A stretch of DNA of 64,000 nucleotides from positions 28,009 through 92,008 of the forward strand of contig AAXZ01000010.1 in assembly GCA_000169395.1 (NCBI GenBank), written 5' to 3'. The notes beneath the pieces are model-generated. The model had not been told where the DNA came from and searched no databases. It worked only from the letters and a program-made list of their open reading frames with translations. This document shows positions 17,879 to 26,637 of this stretch, piece after piece; position 1 is the stretch's first letter, and every line of letters begins with the position of its first letter. The translations under genes and the position numbers were made by a program. The DNA is from Rhodobacteraceae bacterium HTCC2150. GTDB taxonomy: Bacteria; Pseudomonadota; Alphaproteobacteria; Rhodobacterales; Rhodobacteraceae.

Positions 17879-19759
17879 ATGGACATTATCGTTTTAAATT
17901 CGGAAATGATTGCCGTTCTAATTATTCTTGCCCTGACGATCTTTCTGTTTGTGGCTGAAGTGGTGCGCGTCGATCTTGCCGCGATCTTTATTATGGTTCT
18001 GGTGGGCGTTGTTAGTTACATCCCCGGTTACGGGAGTTTGGCGGATATCAATCATCTTTTTGATGGTTTTGCATCTAACGCTGTGATTTCCATTATTGCC
18101 GTTATGATCATTGGGGCAGGGTTGGATAAAACCGGCTTGATGAGTACGGTTGCCGCGACGATTTTGAAATATGGTGGCAGTACGGAAAAGCGGATCATTC
18201 CTATTGTTTCGTCCGTTGTTGGTTTCATTTCCAGCTTTATGCAAAATGTTGGCGCGGCGGCCTTGTTCTTGCCAGTGGTCAGCCGAATTTCGGCGCGTAC
18301 AGAATTGCCGCTATCTCGATTGTTAATGCCCATGGGTTTTTGTGCAATTCTAGGTGGCACTATGACGATGGTTGGTTCATCGCCTCTGATTTTGCTAAAT
18401 GATTTGATCACAACAGCGAATGCTGACTTGCCCGAAGGTGCCAAGATGGAGGCATTTAGTCTGTTTTCCGTAACGCCCATTGGTGTTGCTTTGTTGATTA
18501 CAGGTGTTTTGTATTTTGTTATCTTTGGGCGTTGGGTTTTGCCAAACATTCAAAACCGTGATGCGGCGGCAGGTCAATCAATGGCCGATTACGTAAAACA
18601 CTTGTACGGTCTAAAGGCTGATATCGTTGAGGTGGTGATCCCAGAGGGAAATATCCTACTTGGTCAGACCATGGGCGATATGATGGATGCGCACCATTGT
18701 TACATCATCGGCAGCTACTATAACGGTCAGCGAAACGTGGCCCCCCCCGTTGATACGGTGATTACGCCGCCCTGCCGTCTTGCGATTTTGGGTCGTAAAA
18801 AAGTTATCCGCGAAATGGCAAATGATTATGGCTTAGAAGTTTTGCCAAAGCTGGACATTTTCAACGAAGATTATGCGGCAACCAAAGGTGGTGTTGCCGA
18901 ATTGGTTATTCCACCCGGTTCCAGCATTATCGGAAAATCTAGCCAAGAGATCCGGCTTCGCAAAACATATGGCGTTAATCTTTTGGCGATTCATCGCGGT
19001 GAAAACACCCTAAGTCACGTTGAAACCGAAGATCATGCCGCAACGCGTATTGGTCACGAGGAATTCTTTGCCGGTGATACCTTGGTTATTCACACCCAAT
19101 GGGAGGCCCTGACGCGCCTGACCAAGGATCGCGATTTTGTTGTTGTTACCAGTGACTTCCCTCAAGAAGAATTACGCCCGCACAAAGTTGGTTGGGCGAT
19201 GGTGTTTTTCGCTGTGGCATTGGGGCTTATTCTATTTTCCGATATCCGTTTGTCGTTGTGTCTATTGGTCGGCGCGGTCGGCATGATTGGCAGCCGCGTT
19301 TTGTCAATTGATGAGGCGTATGAGTCTGTTGGCTGGAATACTGTATTCTTGTTGGCGTCCCTAATTCCATTAGGGCAAGCCGTTCAAAATACGGGAACAG
19401 CCGCGTGGATTGCGCAAGAAATTTTGCAACTGCTTGATGGCTGGCCAATTTGGTCACTGCAGGTTGGTGTCGCTGTTCTGGCCACGATATTCACCCTCGT
19501 GATGTCAAACGTTGGCGCTACAGTTTTACTGGTACCTTTGGCTGTTTCAATTGCAGTGGCAGCTGGCGGTGATCCGGCAATCTTTGCCCTAACCGTGGCA
19601 ATTTCCACATCCAATTCGTTCCTTATCCCAACGCACCAAGTGAATGCGCTGATTATGGGGCCGGCAGGTTACCGCGTGATGGATTTTGTGAAAACTGGCG
19701 GCCTTATGACCGTTTTGTTCTTGGTCGTGTCCATGGTTGTGATGAACTTGATCTTTTAG
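17879..19759 (+). CDS. SLC13-family permease with two TrkA-C (RCK_C) domains
   Basis: 626 aa. Start at the ATG at 17879 follows CGGAGGTTGGA, a strong ribosome site; a TTG further up (17822) is unlikely. The layout is a hydrophobic half (about residues 5-200), a soluble central part with two TrkA-C domains (about 215-420, including VVIPEGNILLGQTMGDMM and ELVIPPGSSIIGKSSQEIR), then a second membrane half. GFISSFMQNVGAAALFLPV and the matching SNVGATVLLVPLAVSIA are the paired re-entrant SNT-like motifs of DASS/SLC13 transporters. Probably Na+- or H+-coupled uptake of sulfate or dicarboxylate; which one cannot be read. Confidence 0.88.
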   Translation: MDIIVLNSEMIAVLIILALTIFLFVAEVVRVDLAAIFIMVLVGVVSYIPGYGSLADINHLFDGFASNAVISIIAVMIIGAGLDKTGLMSTVAATILKYGGSTEKRIIPIVSSVVGFISSFMQNVGAAALFLPVVSRISARTELPLSRLLMPMGFCAILGGTMTMVGSSPLILLNDLITTANADLPEGAKMEAFSLFSVTPIGVALLITGVLYFVIFGRWVLPNIQNRDAAAGQSMADYVKHLYGLKADIVEVVIPEGNILLGQTMGDMMDAHHCYIIGSYYNGQRNVAPPVDTVITPPCRLAILGRKKVIREMANDYGLEVLPKLDIFNEDYAATKGGVAELVIPPGSSIIGKSSQEIRLRKTYGVNLLAIHRGENTLSHVETEDHAATRIGHEEFFAGDTLVIHTQWEALTRLTKDRDFVVVTSDFPQEELRPHKVGWAMVFFAVALGLILFSDIRLSLCLLVGAVGMIGSRVLSIDEAYESVGWNTVFLLASLIPLGQAVQNTGTAAWIAQEILQLLDGWPIWSLQVGVAVLATIFTLVMSNVGATVLLVPLAVSIAVAAGGDPAIFALTVAISTSNSFLIPTHQVNALIMGPAGYRVMDFVKTGGLMTVLFLVVSMVVMNLIF

Positions 19760-19774
19760 ACCAGCACCCGCGGG

Positions 19775-20158
19775 TTAATAAGATTTTTCTTCGATCAAAT
19801 CTGATCCCAATGCCAAATTGATGTTCCGTTTAAAGGCGGCGCGTTGGTCATTGGTTTTGTAAACCGCACGCGCCAATTCGACAAAACGTTCGCCAAAATC
19901 GCCAGTGTCCTCAAACTTTCGAATGTCCTCTTCAATGTGCCACAGGGCGTGGTTCGCTGTGCGCAAGCCCTTTATGTCGGCCAAACAGATGTTTTCATAA
20001 TCACCAATAGCGGTGGCAACATCGCGTAACTGATCCAATTCTTTCTGGGCATTTGCTACCTGAGTTGGATTGGGAATCAGTTGGGTTTTAAGCTCAAGAA
20101 TTGTGATTTTATCCAATAGTTCACCAACAGAAACAGGCGCAGATAGGGTAACAGTCAT
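19775..20158 (-). CDS. DUF6165 family protein
   Basis: 127 aa from ATG 20158 (MTVTLSAPVSVGELLDKITI). SVGELLDKITILELK, ALWHIEEDIRKFE, and ARAVYKTNDQRAAFKRNINLALGSDLIEEKSY match the DUF6165 pattern as I know it; these genes are often beside glycan or glycosyltransferase genes. Predicted to be a soluble, mostly helical protein; function unknown. The open frame extends to 20206, but the extra residues do not look like protein. Convergent with the SLC13 gene. Confidence 0.75.
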   Translation of the reverse strand: MTVTLSAPVSVGELLDKITILELKTQLIPNPTQVANAQKELDQLRDVATAIGDYENICLADIKGLRTANHALWHIEEDIRKFEDTGDFGERFVELARAVYKTNDQRAAFKRNINLALGSDLIEEKSY

Positions 20159-20216
20159 TTGGTTTTTCCTTTGTTCGTATCCTTGATACTCAAACCATTG
20201 CTGCAATCCCAGAAGT

Positions 20217-20444
20217 TTATCGCCCTTTGCGTCGCATCTGGCACATGCTGCGACGTGATGATCCCTTGTTGGATTGTCGCGCGCCTGTTAGCCATGTACG
20301 ATAGACGATGCCAAATTGGCTGAGCGGAAGATCAACCATGTCGACCCAGTTAGGGGACATCGGTGGATCATCGTCAGGAAGGTGCAATATTTTGTACAAT
20401 CCCGAGGCTCTTTTGGTGAACAGATACACGAAAAGGAAGCCCAA
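20217..20444 (-). CDS. Possible small membrane ORF opposite the cbiX leader (doubtful)
   Basis: An open minus-strand frame runs beside the cbiX leader, ending at 20217. Read from a TTG at 20444 it would give a short hydrophobic segment (GFLFVYLFTK) followed by a hydrophilic part (LPDDDPPMSPNWVDMVDLPL) and a basic tail. A shorter alternative starts at ATG 20360 (47 aa). No good ribosome site is seen for either start. The amino-acid content looks more protein-like than most shadows, and it would lie 58 bases upstream of the DUF6165 gene in the same direction. It may also be a gene remnant or chance. Confidence 0.22.
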   Translation of the reverse strand: MGFLFVYLFTKRASGLYKILHLPDDDPPMSPNWVDMVDLPLSQFGIVYRTWLTGARQSNKGSSRRSMCQMRRKGR

Positions 20445-20445
20445 A

Positions 20446-21558
20446 ATGAGCAAAATCGGTGTTATGATATGTGGCCATGGATCGCGCAGCGAAGCAGCGG
20501 TACGTGAATTCGCGGTTCTAGCGGAAAAATTACCACCACTTCTGCCCAAAGAATGGGAAATCGATTACGGGTATTTGGAATTTGCAAATCCGGTAATCCG
20601 CCTTGGTTTGGACAACTTACGCGAAAAAGGTTGTGATCAGATATTGGCGGTGCCCGGCATGTTGTTTGCGGCGATGCACGCTAAAAATGATATACCATCT
20701 GTTTTGAATGCTTATGCCAAAGAACACGGGGTTAAGGTTTCTTATGGCCGCGAACTGGGCGTTGATCCCCGCATGATCCGTGCAGCATCCGAGCGCATTG
20801 AAGAAGCCGTTATTGAGGCTGACAAAGGTGGTGTCGTTGCACGGCATGACACGTGCTTGGTTGTCATTGGTCGCGGGGCATCAGATCCTGACGCCAATTC
20901 AAACGTCAACAAAATTGCCCGCATGCTGTGGGAAGGTATGGGTTTTGGTTGGTGCGAGGTTGGCTATTCCGGCGTGACATTCCCCCTTGTTGAGCCATGC
21001 TTGGAACAAGTTGTAAAGCTGGGCTATAAACGCGTTATTGTATTCCCATATTTCTTGTTCACTGGCATTTTGATTGATCGCATTTACGGCTTTACGGATA
21101 TGGTTGCGGCGGCACATCCTGATACGCAATTTGTCAAAGCCGGATATCTGAATGATCACCCACAAGTTTTGGCAACGTTTGCCGAACGTGTGACCGAAAT
21201 CCTTGAAGGACAGTCACTGATGAACTGTTCGCTTTGCAAATACAGAACGCAAGTTTTGGGTTTTGAAGACGAAGTTGGTTTGCCGCAAGAAAGTCACCAC
21301 CACCATGTTGAAGGGCAGGGCGCTACTGCACCTGGTTCAAACGTTGGTGATTGCAAACTGTGTGACGATTTTTGTTCTGGTGCCTGTCGGTTGGAAATCG
21401 ACGGCCATCATCACGATCACAGCCACAGCCATGATCACAGTCATGATCACGGCCACAGCCATTCACATGACCACGATCATGATCATCACCATCATCCTTA
21501 TCCGCACGCGGATCATCCGTTGGGGCCTGAATCCGTGCGAAAGCATCTTAAAGACTAA
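20446..21558 (+). CDS. cbiX: Long-form CbiX sirohydrochlorin cobaltochelatase with metal-binding tail
   Basis: 370 aa, starting at ATG 20446 behind AAAAGGAAG. Two CbiX/CbiK-like halves are visible: VMICGHGSRSEAAVREF (His11 the likely metal ligand) and LVVIGRGASDPDANSNV. This long class-II form inserts cobalt early into sirohydrochlorin. The tail carries cysteines in MNCSLC (259-264) and four more at 303, 306, 310 and 314, then a His/Asp-rich run from about residue 321 to 356, as in the Bacillus megaterium enzyme whose C-terminus holds an Fe-S cluster and a histidine metal store. First gene of the cobalamin unit; its ATG overlaps the cobH start at its stop (TAATG). Confidence 0.9.
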   Translation: MSKIGVMICGHGSRSEAAVREFAVLAEKLPPLLPKEWEIDYGYLEFANPVIRLGLDNLREKGCDQILAVPGMLFAAMHAKNDIPSVLNAYAKEHGVKVSYGRELGVDPRMIRAASERIEEAVIEADKGGVVARHDTCLVVIGRGASDPDANSNVNKIARMLWEGMGFGWCEVGYSGVTFPLVEPCLEQVVKLGYKRVIVFPYFLFTGILIDRIYGFTDMVAAAHPDTQFVKAGYLNDHPQVLATFAERVTEILEGQSLMNCSLCKYRTQVLGFEDEVGLPQESHHHHVEGQGATAPGSNVGDCKLCDDFCSGACRLEIDGHHHDHSHSHDHSHDHGHSHSHDHDHDHHHHPYPHADHPLGPESVRKHLKD

Positions 21559-22193
21559 TGGCTTATGCGTACCAACATAATCCAGCGCTGATCTATGCCG
21601 AAAGCTTTGCCACGATCAAAGGCGAGGCTGATTTGGATGCTATTTCCCCTGAGGCCCAAGATATGGCGATCCGCCTTATCCACGCCTGTGGCATGGTTGA
21701 TGTGTTGGATGACTTCCGGTTTGCAGAGGGTGCAATCACTGCTGGTCGCGCGGCTTTGGCTTCTGGTGCACCAATTTTGTGCGACGTGGAAATGGTGGCA
21801 CGGGGGATCATCGCGCGGGCTTTGCCCAAAGGGACAAGCCCCATTGTGACACTTAATGATGCGCGGACGCCGGAATTAGCGCGCGAACTTGGCACAACAC
21901 GGTCAGCTGCCGCGGTTGATTTGTGGCGTGATCATATCGAAGGTGCCGTTGTCGCCATAGGCAATGCCCCAACAGCTTTGTTTCATTTGCTCGAACGTAT
22001 CGACGCGGGCTGGCCAAAACCGGCCGTTATCCTTGGTTTTCCTGTTGGCTTTGTTGGGGCTGCTGAAAGCAAAGCGGCCTTGGCTGAAAGTGGCTTGCCA
22101 CATGCCACACTTCTGGGTCGTCGTGGTGGGTCGGCAATGGCTGCCGCCGCCGTCAATGCGCTTAGCCTCGGATTAAAGGGCGACGGTACATGA
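21558..22193 (+). CDS. cobH: Precorrin-8X methylmutase
   Basis: 211 aa. Moves a methyl group from C11 to C12 to give hydrogenobyrinate or cobyrinate. Family marks: RLIHACGMVDVLDDFRF, with the catalytic His, APILCDVEMVARGI, the RSAAAVDLWRDHIEGAVVAIGNAPTALFHLLE segment (quoted here in part), and the C-terminal GFPVGFVGAAESK, then GRRGGSAMAAAAVNAL. Called CbiC when cobalt is already inserted; the presence of CbiX leaves both names open. Overlaps cbiX by one base (TAATG) and cobL by four. Confidence 0.95.
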   Translation: MAYAYQHNPALIYAESFATIKGEADLDAISPEAQDMAIRLIHACGMVDVLDDFRFAEGAITAGRAALASGAPILCDVEMVARGIIARALPKGTSPIVTLNDARTPELARELGTTRSAAAVDLWRDHIEGAVVAIGNAPTALFHLLERIDAGWPKPAVILGFPVGFVGAAESKAALAESGLPHATLLGRRGGSAMAAAAVNALSLGLKGDGT

Positions 22194-23377
22194 GTTGGCT
22201 TTCGGTCATCGGCATTGGCGAAGATGGATGGGATGGCCTGTCTGGCCCTGCCAAAGCAGCACTTGAGGCTGCCGAAATTATAGTGGGCGGCGAGCGTCAT
22301 CACGGGTTGGCGCCCGATTTACCGGCCAAGCGGGTGTTCTGGCCCAGCCCGTTTTCTGCAATGCGGGATCAAATTTCAGGCTATGAAGGTCAACAAGTTG
22401 CGGTGTTGGTTACAGGTGATCCACTTTGGTATTCGGTTGGGGCCTATTTTGCCAAAAACTTTGCTGAAGCATGCGTTTTCTTTCCGCAAATTTCTGCCTT
22501 TCAATGGGCCGCAGTGCGTTTGGGCTGGTCTTTGGCGGATGTGGAAACGCTCACCATTCACGGCCGACCAGCTGAAAAGATCATTGCCAACTTTGCGCCA
22601 AAGCAAAGATTATTGTTGTTAACCAAAGATGAAACAACACCGGCCACTGTGGCTGAATTGTTAGTTGCCAATGGGTTTGGCCCATCAAAGATGGTGGTTC
22701 TTGGTGCATTGGGCGGCAATGATGAGACCCGCACAGAAGGCGTGGCAAATACGTGGAACGAGACTGCCCCCGCCTTTCATCTTTTGGCTGTTGAATGTGT
22801 GGCAGATGAAAATGCGCGCCTTTTACCGCGCACTGGCCTGCCTGATGATGCTTTCGTTCATGACGGTCAAATGACCAAGCGAGAGGTTCGAATTCAAACC
22901 TTGGCCGCGCTTGATCCGCGCCGTGGTGCGTTACTTTGGGATTTGGGCAGCGGTTGTGGATCCGTCGCTATTGAATGGATGCGCGCGGCCCATGACAGCC
23001 TTGCAATTGGCGTCGAAAGATCGAGCGCGCGACGCGATATGGCCGCCAAAAATGCCCTAAAACTTGGCGCGCCGTTATTCAAACAGATTGACGCGAATGT
23101 CGCTGATGCAATTGACAACATGCCCGATCCTGATGCGATTTTTATTGGTGGTGGATTAGATTTTTCATTGGCCGAACAGGCTGTTCAAAGGTTGTCAAAA
23201 CACGGGCGTTTGGTGGCAAATGCGGTCACCCTTGAAAGCGAATGCACTTTAGCGGCTTTACATAAAAAATATGGTGGTCAGTTGATCCATTTGGCGGTAT
23301 CTCGCGCAATTGAAGTCGGGGCAAAACGAGGTTGGAAATCGTCGATGCCCGTCACACAATGGATATACGTTAAATGA
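22190..23377 (+). CDS. cobL: Precorrin-6Y C5,15-methyltransferase (decarboxylating), CbiE-CbiT fusion
   Basis: 395 aa two-domain enzyme that methylates C5 and C15 and decarboxylates the C12 acetate. The N-terminal CbiE-type domain (about 1-195) starts LSVIGIGEDGWDGLSGPAK and shows VLVTGDPLWYSVG; the C-terminal CbiT-type domain (about 215-395) contains the SAM loop LLWDLGSGCGSVAIEW near residue 250 and IFIGGGLDFSL. Overlaps cobH and cobI by four bases each. Confidence 0.95.
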   Translation: MSWLSVIGIGEDGWDGLSGPAKAALEAAEIIVGGERHHGLAPDLPAKRVFWPSPFSAMRDQISGYEGQQVAVLVTGDPLWYSVGAYFAKNFAEACVFFPQISAFQWAAVRLGWSLADVETLTIHGRPAEKIIANFAPKQRLLLLTKDETTPATVAELLVANGFGPSKMVVLGALGGNDETRTEGVANTWNETAPAFHLLAVECVADENARLLPRTGLPDDAFVHDGQMTKREVRIQTLAALDPRRGALLWDLGSGCGSVAIEWMRAAHDSLAIGVERSSARRDMAAKNALKLGAPLFKQIDANVADAIDNMPDPDAIFIGGGLDFSLAEQAVQRLSKHGRLVANAVTLESECTLAALHKKYGGQLIHLAVSRAIEVGAKRGWKSSMPVTQWIYVK

Positions 23378-24072
23378 GTGGAATAGTTTACGGCGTTGGT
23401 GTCGGCCCGGGGGATCCGGAATTGATAACCCTAAAGGCGCATCGCCTGATAAGTGAGGCGGATGTTGTCGCCTATCCTGCACCCGATAGTGGTGATAGTT
23501 TTGCGCGACGCATTGTGGCGGATTTCCTTCCAAAAGGCGTGCGCGAAATTCCGATGATCGTGCCAATGCGCGTTGAAAGATTTCCAGCCCAAGACGTTTA
23601 TGATGCAGGTGCCGCTGAAATATCAAAGGCTGCAAAGGCGGGCAAAAACGTTGTCGTTCTATGCGAGGGTGATCCATTTTTCTATGGCTCGTTCATGTAT
23701 CTGTTTGCGCGCCTATCGGGTGACATTGAGATGCAAGTCGTTCCAGGTGTCAGTTCACTTGGCGCGGTGACAGCGGCGGCCCAAACGCCGCTTTGTGCCC
23801 GCGAGGAAACGCTGTCAGTATTACCCGCTACATTGGATGAGGCTGAATTGGTCGAGCGTTTAAATCGTGTGAATGCCGTGGCCATGATGAAAATTGGCCG
23901 CCACTTTGCAAAGGCGAAGCGTGCCATTGACGCCGCTGGTCTAACAGATCGCGCGATGTTCGTTTCTCATGCCTCATTGCCAGAACAACACGCTTGCCCC
24001 TTGGCCGATGCGCCTGAAACCGCCCCCTATTTTTCAATGATCGTTATCCCAGGAAGGGATGCCCATGTTTGA
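23374..24072 (+). CDS. cobI: Precorrin-2 C20-methyltransferase
   Basis: 232 aa SAM-dependent tetrapyrrole methylase. Begins GIVYGVGVGPGDPELITLKA, with the glycine-rich loop, then VVLCEGDPFFYGSFMYL and VVPGVSSLGAVTAAAQTPL. Acts either on precorrin-2 (CobI) or on cobalt-factor II (CbiL); with cbiX at the head of this operon the substrate may already contain cobalt. Overlaps the following gene by 14 bases. Confidence 0.94.
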   Translation: MSGIVYGVGVGPGDPELITLKAHRLISEADVVAYPAPDSGDSFARRIVADFLPKGVREIPMIVPMRVERFPAQDVYDAGAAEISKAAKAGKNVVVLCEGDPFFYGSFMYLFARLSGDIEMQVVPGVSSLGAVTAAAQTPLCAREETLSVLPATLDEAELVERLNRVNAVAMMKIGRHFAKAKRAIDAAGLTDRAMFVSHASLPEQHACPLADAPETAPYFSMIVIPGRDAHV

Positions 24073-25876
24073 ACCCAGTTCTGAACCTGTTGTTGTCGCC
24101 ATTTTGCCCCATGCGGCTGAATTGGCTGAAAAAATTGCCGCAAAAATTGGTGGTCGCGTAGATTTACGAGGTAGTGATTTCACCGATACAGGTGCGCATT
24201 TACGTAGTTTGTTTTTAGCGGGCCACCCCATTGTTGGGATCGGCGCGGCTGGCATTTATATCCGTTCACTTGCTTCTGTTCTTGGCGACAAAAATAGTGA
24301 ACCACCTGTTCTGGCGGTGTCCGAAGATGCGCGGAACATTGTACCGTTGCTGGGTGGTCATCACGGTGCCAATGGATTGGCAAAAGAAATAGCTGATTAT
24401 TTAGAAACGGCAGCGGCTGTTACAACTTCAGGTGATGTGGCCTTGGGTGTGGCTTTGGATGAACCACCGCAAGGTTGGAAGTTAGAAAACCCTGAGGATG
24501 CCAAAGGCGCAATGGCTGCTCTTTTGGGGGGCGCGAAAGCACAACAATCGGGCAATGGGGATTGGTTGACACCATTGTCTAGTCGAGTTGAGTTTTCAGA
24601 AACTGACGCGGATGCACCTGTTGTATTGAGTGTAGAAGGTGCGGCACCGTTGATTTATCGCCGTCAATCATTCGCGCTTGGATTAGGATGCGCCCGTGGA
24701 TGTGATCCTGATGAATTGATCGCTCTTGTGGCCAAAACACTGGCTGATAATGGCCGTTCAATTCACGAAGTGGCGATGGTCGGTTCGATTGACATAAAAT
24801 CAGATGAGGCGGCAATTCACGCCGTTGCGCGGCATTTAGGTGTGCCTGCTCGGTTCTTTGATGCGGATGAATTGAATTCAGTAACGCCACGTTTGGCAAA
24901 CCCATCTGAGGTCGTTCGCGCCGAAGTTGGTGTTGCAGGCGTATCAGAAGGCGCGGCCTTAGTCATGGCTGGCGTAAGCGGTGCATTGGTGATCGAAAAG
25001 ACTAAGACCGCAAATGCTACCTGCGCCTTGGCACGCATTTCACAAGATGGATCTGAGGGTCGCGCACGTGGATCATTGGCCGTTGTTGGTATTGGCCCAG
25101 GACAAGCCGAATGGCGCACACCCGAAGCCAGCCGTTTGGTGGCTGATGCTGATGAACTTGTTGGTTATGGGCTATATTTGGAATTGTTGGGACCAGAGGC
25201 AAAAGGCAAAGCGCAAAAAACCTTCGCCCTTGGTGAAGAAGAAGCCCGTTGTCGTTATGCGTTGGAACGCGCGGGCGAAGGCGTGAATGTTGCGTTGGTG
25301 TGTTCTGGTGACGGCGGCATTTATGCAATGGGCGCTTTAGTCATGGAGTTGCTGGATCGCGATGCTGACCAAGGTGGGGTTTCAGCGGCTGCAAAACGTG
25401 TGGCTGTCGTTCATGCACCTGGGGTTTCAGCATTGCAGGCAGCATCTGCCCGAATGGGTGCCATCCTTGGGCATGATTTTTGTACAATCAGTCTGTCGGA
25501 TTTGTTGACCCCTCGCGAGGCGATCATCAAACGGCTGCATTCAGCCGCAGAGGGTGATTTTGTAACGGCGTTTTACAATCCTGTTTCCCGCAAACGCCGC
25601 ACATTGTTAGCAATGGCGCGTGAAATCTATTTGGAACATCGCCCATCAGATACGCCGGTTTTGCTGGCCTCAAATCTTGGTCGGCCAGATGAAAAATTGG
25701 TTGTGCGCGATCTAAAGGATCTGGACGTGGACGAAGTGGATATGTTGACGATTGTTTTAATCGGCGCGTCGACCTCGCGCCGCATTAAATCTGGCGACAT
25801 ATCAACAGGTGCACAAGGCACTTGGATTTACACACCGCGCGGCTATGCCAAACGGATTGATGGAGAAAAAGCATGA
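24059..25876 (+). CDS. cobJ: CbiG-CobJ fusion: cobalt-precorrin-5A hydrolase-like plus precorrin-3B C17-methyltransferase
   Basis: 605 aa. Start may be ATG 24059 or 24065. Residues about 10-130 are CbiG_N-like (GHPIVGIGAAGIYIRSL, then VPLLGGHHGANGLAKEI); about 205-325 are the CbiG C-terminal/CobE domain (LGLGCARGCDPDELIAL, VAMVGSIDIKSDE); about 337-600 are a CobJ/CbiH methylase (LAVVGIGPGQAEWRTPEA, ALVCSGDGGIYAMGAL, and HDFCTISLSDLLTPREAI). CobJ/CbiH methylates C17 during ring contraction; CbiG opens the delta-lactone in the cobalt-early route. The presence of the CbiG N-terminal domain, not just CobE, is notable. Overlaps cobM by four bases. Confidence 0.9.
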   Translation: MPMFEPSSEPVVVAILPHAAELAEKIAAKIGGRVDLRGSDFTDTGAHLRSLFLAGHPIVGIGAAGIYIRSLASVLGDKNSEPPVLAVSEDARNIVPLLGGHHGANGLAKEIADYLETAAAVTTSGDVALGVALDEPPQGWKLENPEDAKGAMAALLGGAKAQQSGNGDWLTPLSSRVEFSETDADAPVVLSVEGAAPLIYRRQSFALGLGCARGCDPDELIALVAKTLADNGRSIHEVAMVGSIDIKSDEAAIHAVARHLGVPARFFDADELNSVTPRLANPSEVVRAEVGVAGVSEGAALVMAGVSGALVIEKTKTANATCALARISQDGSEGRARGSLAVVGIGPGQAEWRTPEASRLVADADELVGYGLYLELLGPEAKGKAQKTFALGEEEARCRYALERAGEGVNVALVCSGDGGIYAMGALVMELLDRDADQGGVSAAAKRVAVVHAPGVSALQAASARMGAILGHDFCTISLSDLLTPREAIIKRLHSAAEGDFVTAFYNPVSRKRRTLLAMAREIYLEHRPSDTPVLLASNLGRPDEKLVVRDLKDLDVDEVDMLTIVLIGASTSRRIKSGDISTGAQGTWIYTPRGYAKRIDGEKA

Positions 25877-26637
25877 CAGTCTATTTTATTGGTGCCGGTC
25901 CAGGTGACCCCGATCTAATCACAGTAAAGGGCCAGCGTTTGATTGCTGAATGCCCAGTTTGTTTGTTTGCCGGTTCGCTTGTTCCCGAAGCAATCGTTGC
26001 AGGTGCGCCGGCAGATGCTGATGTACGCGACACAGCCCCGATGCATTTGGACGAAATCATTGCACTGATCGTTGAGGCCCATGAAAAAGGTCAAGACGTT
26101 TCACGCGTGCATTCTGGCGATCCATCCATTTACGGGGCAACAGCGGAACAAATTCGGCGCCTGAATGATCTGAAAATTCCTTTTGAAATCATCCCCGGTG
26201 TTCCAGCATTTGCTGCCGCCGCCGCGGCATTGGGTCAGGAATTAACGGTGCCAGAAGTGGCGCAATCAATCGTGTTAACGCGTACATCGATGAAATCTAC
26301 AGGCATGCCTGAAGGTGAAGATTTGGCAACGTTGGGCGCAAGTCGTGCCACTTTGGCGATCCATCTTTCTGTACGTAACTTGCTGTTAGTAGAACGTGAA
26401 TTGACACCTCTTTATGGTGCAGATTGTCCTGTGGTTGTTGCTTATCGCGTTGGTTGGCCAGATCAGGCGTTCATCTTTGGCACATTGGCTGACATTCGTG
26501 ATAAAGTTCGTGCCAGCAAGCTAACGCGCACGGCATTAATTTTTGTGGGTCGCGTGTTTGAAAAGACTGAATTTCCTGATTCAGCACTTTATGACGAAGC
26601 GATCCCGCACATTTTGCGCCCCAAAAAACGCGCCTAA
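25873..26637 (+). CDS. cobM: Precorrin-4 C11-methyltransferase
   Basis: 254 aa tetrapyrrole methylase (CobM/CbiF). TVYFIGAGPGDPDLITVKGQ is the N-terminal loop; LFAGSLVPEAIV, VSRVHSGDPSIYGATAEQI and IIPGVPAFAAAAAALGQELT, split here into IIPGVPAF and GQELT, are characteristic of the C11 enzyme. Last gene of the plus-strand run; its stop overlaps the convergent cobB stop by four bases. Confidence 0.95.
   Translation: MTVYFIGAGPGDPDLITVKGQRLIAECPVCLFAGSLVPEAIVAGAPADADVRDTAPMHLDEIIALIVEAHEKGQDVSRVHSGDPSIYGATAEQIRRLNDLKIPFEIIPGVPAFAAAAAALGQELTVPEVAQSIVLTRTSMKSTGMPEGEDLATLGASRATLAIHLSVRNLLLVERELTPLYGADCPVVVAYRVGWPDQAFIFGTLADIRDKVRASKLTRTALIFVGRVFEKTEFPDSALYDEAIPHILRPKKRA

Noticed and set aside
21403..21515. 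CAT/CAC/GAT-rich DNA of cbiX as a non-coding repeat
   Set aside because: Fully in frame and explained by the His/Asp tail of CbiX; kept only as a protein feature.
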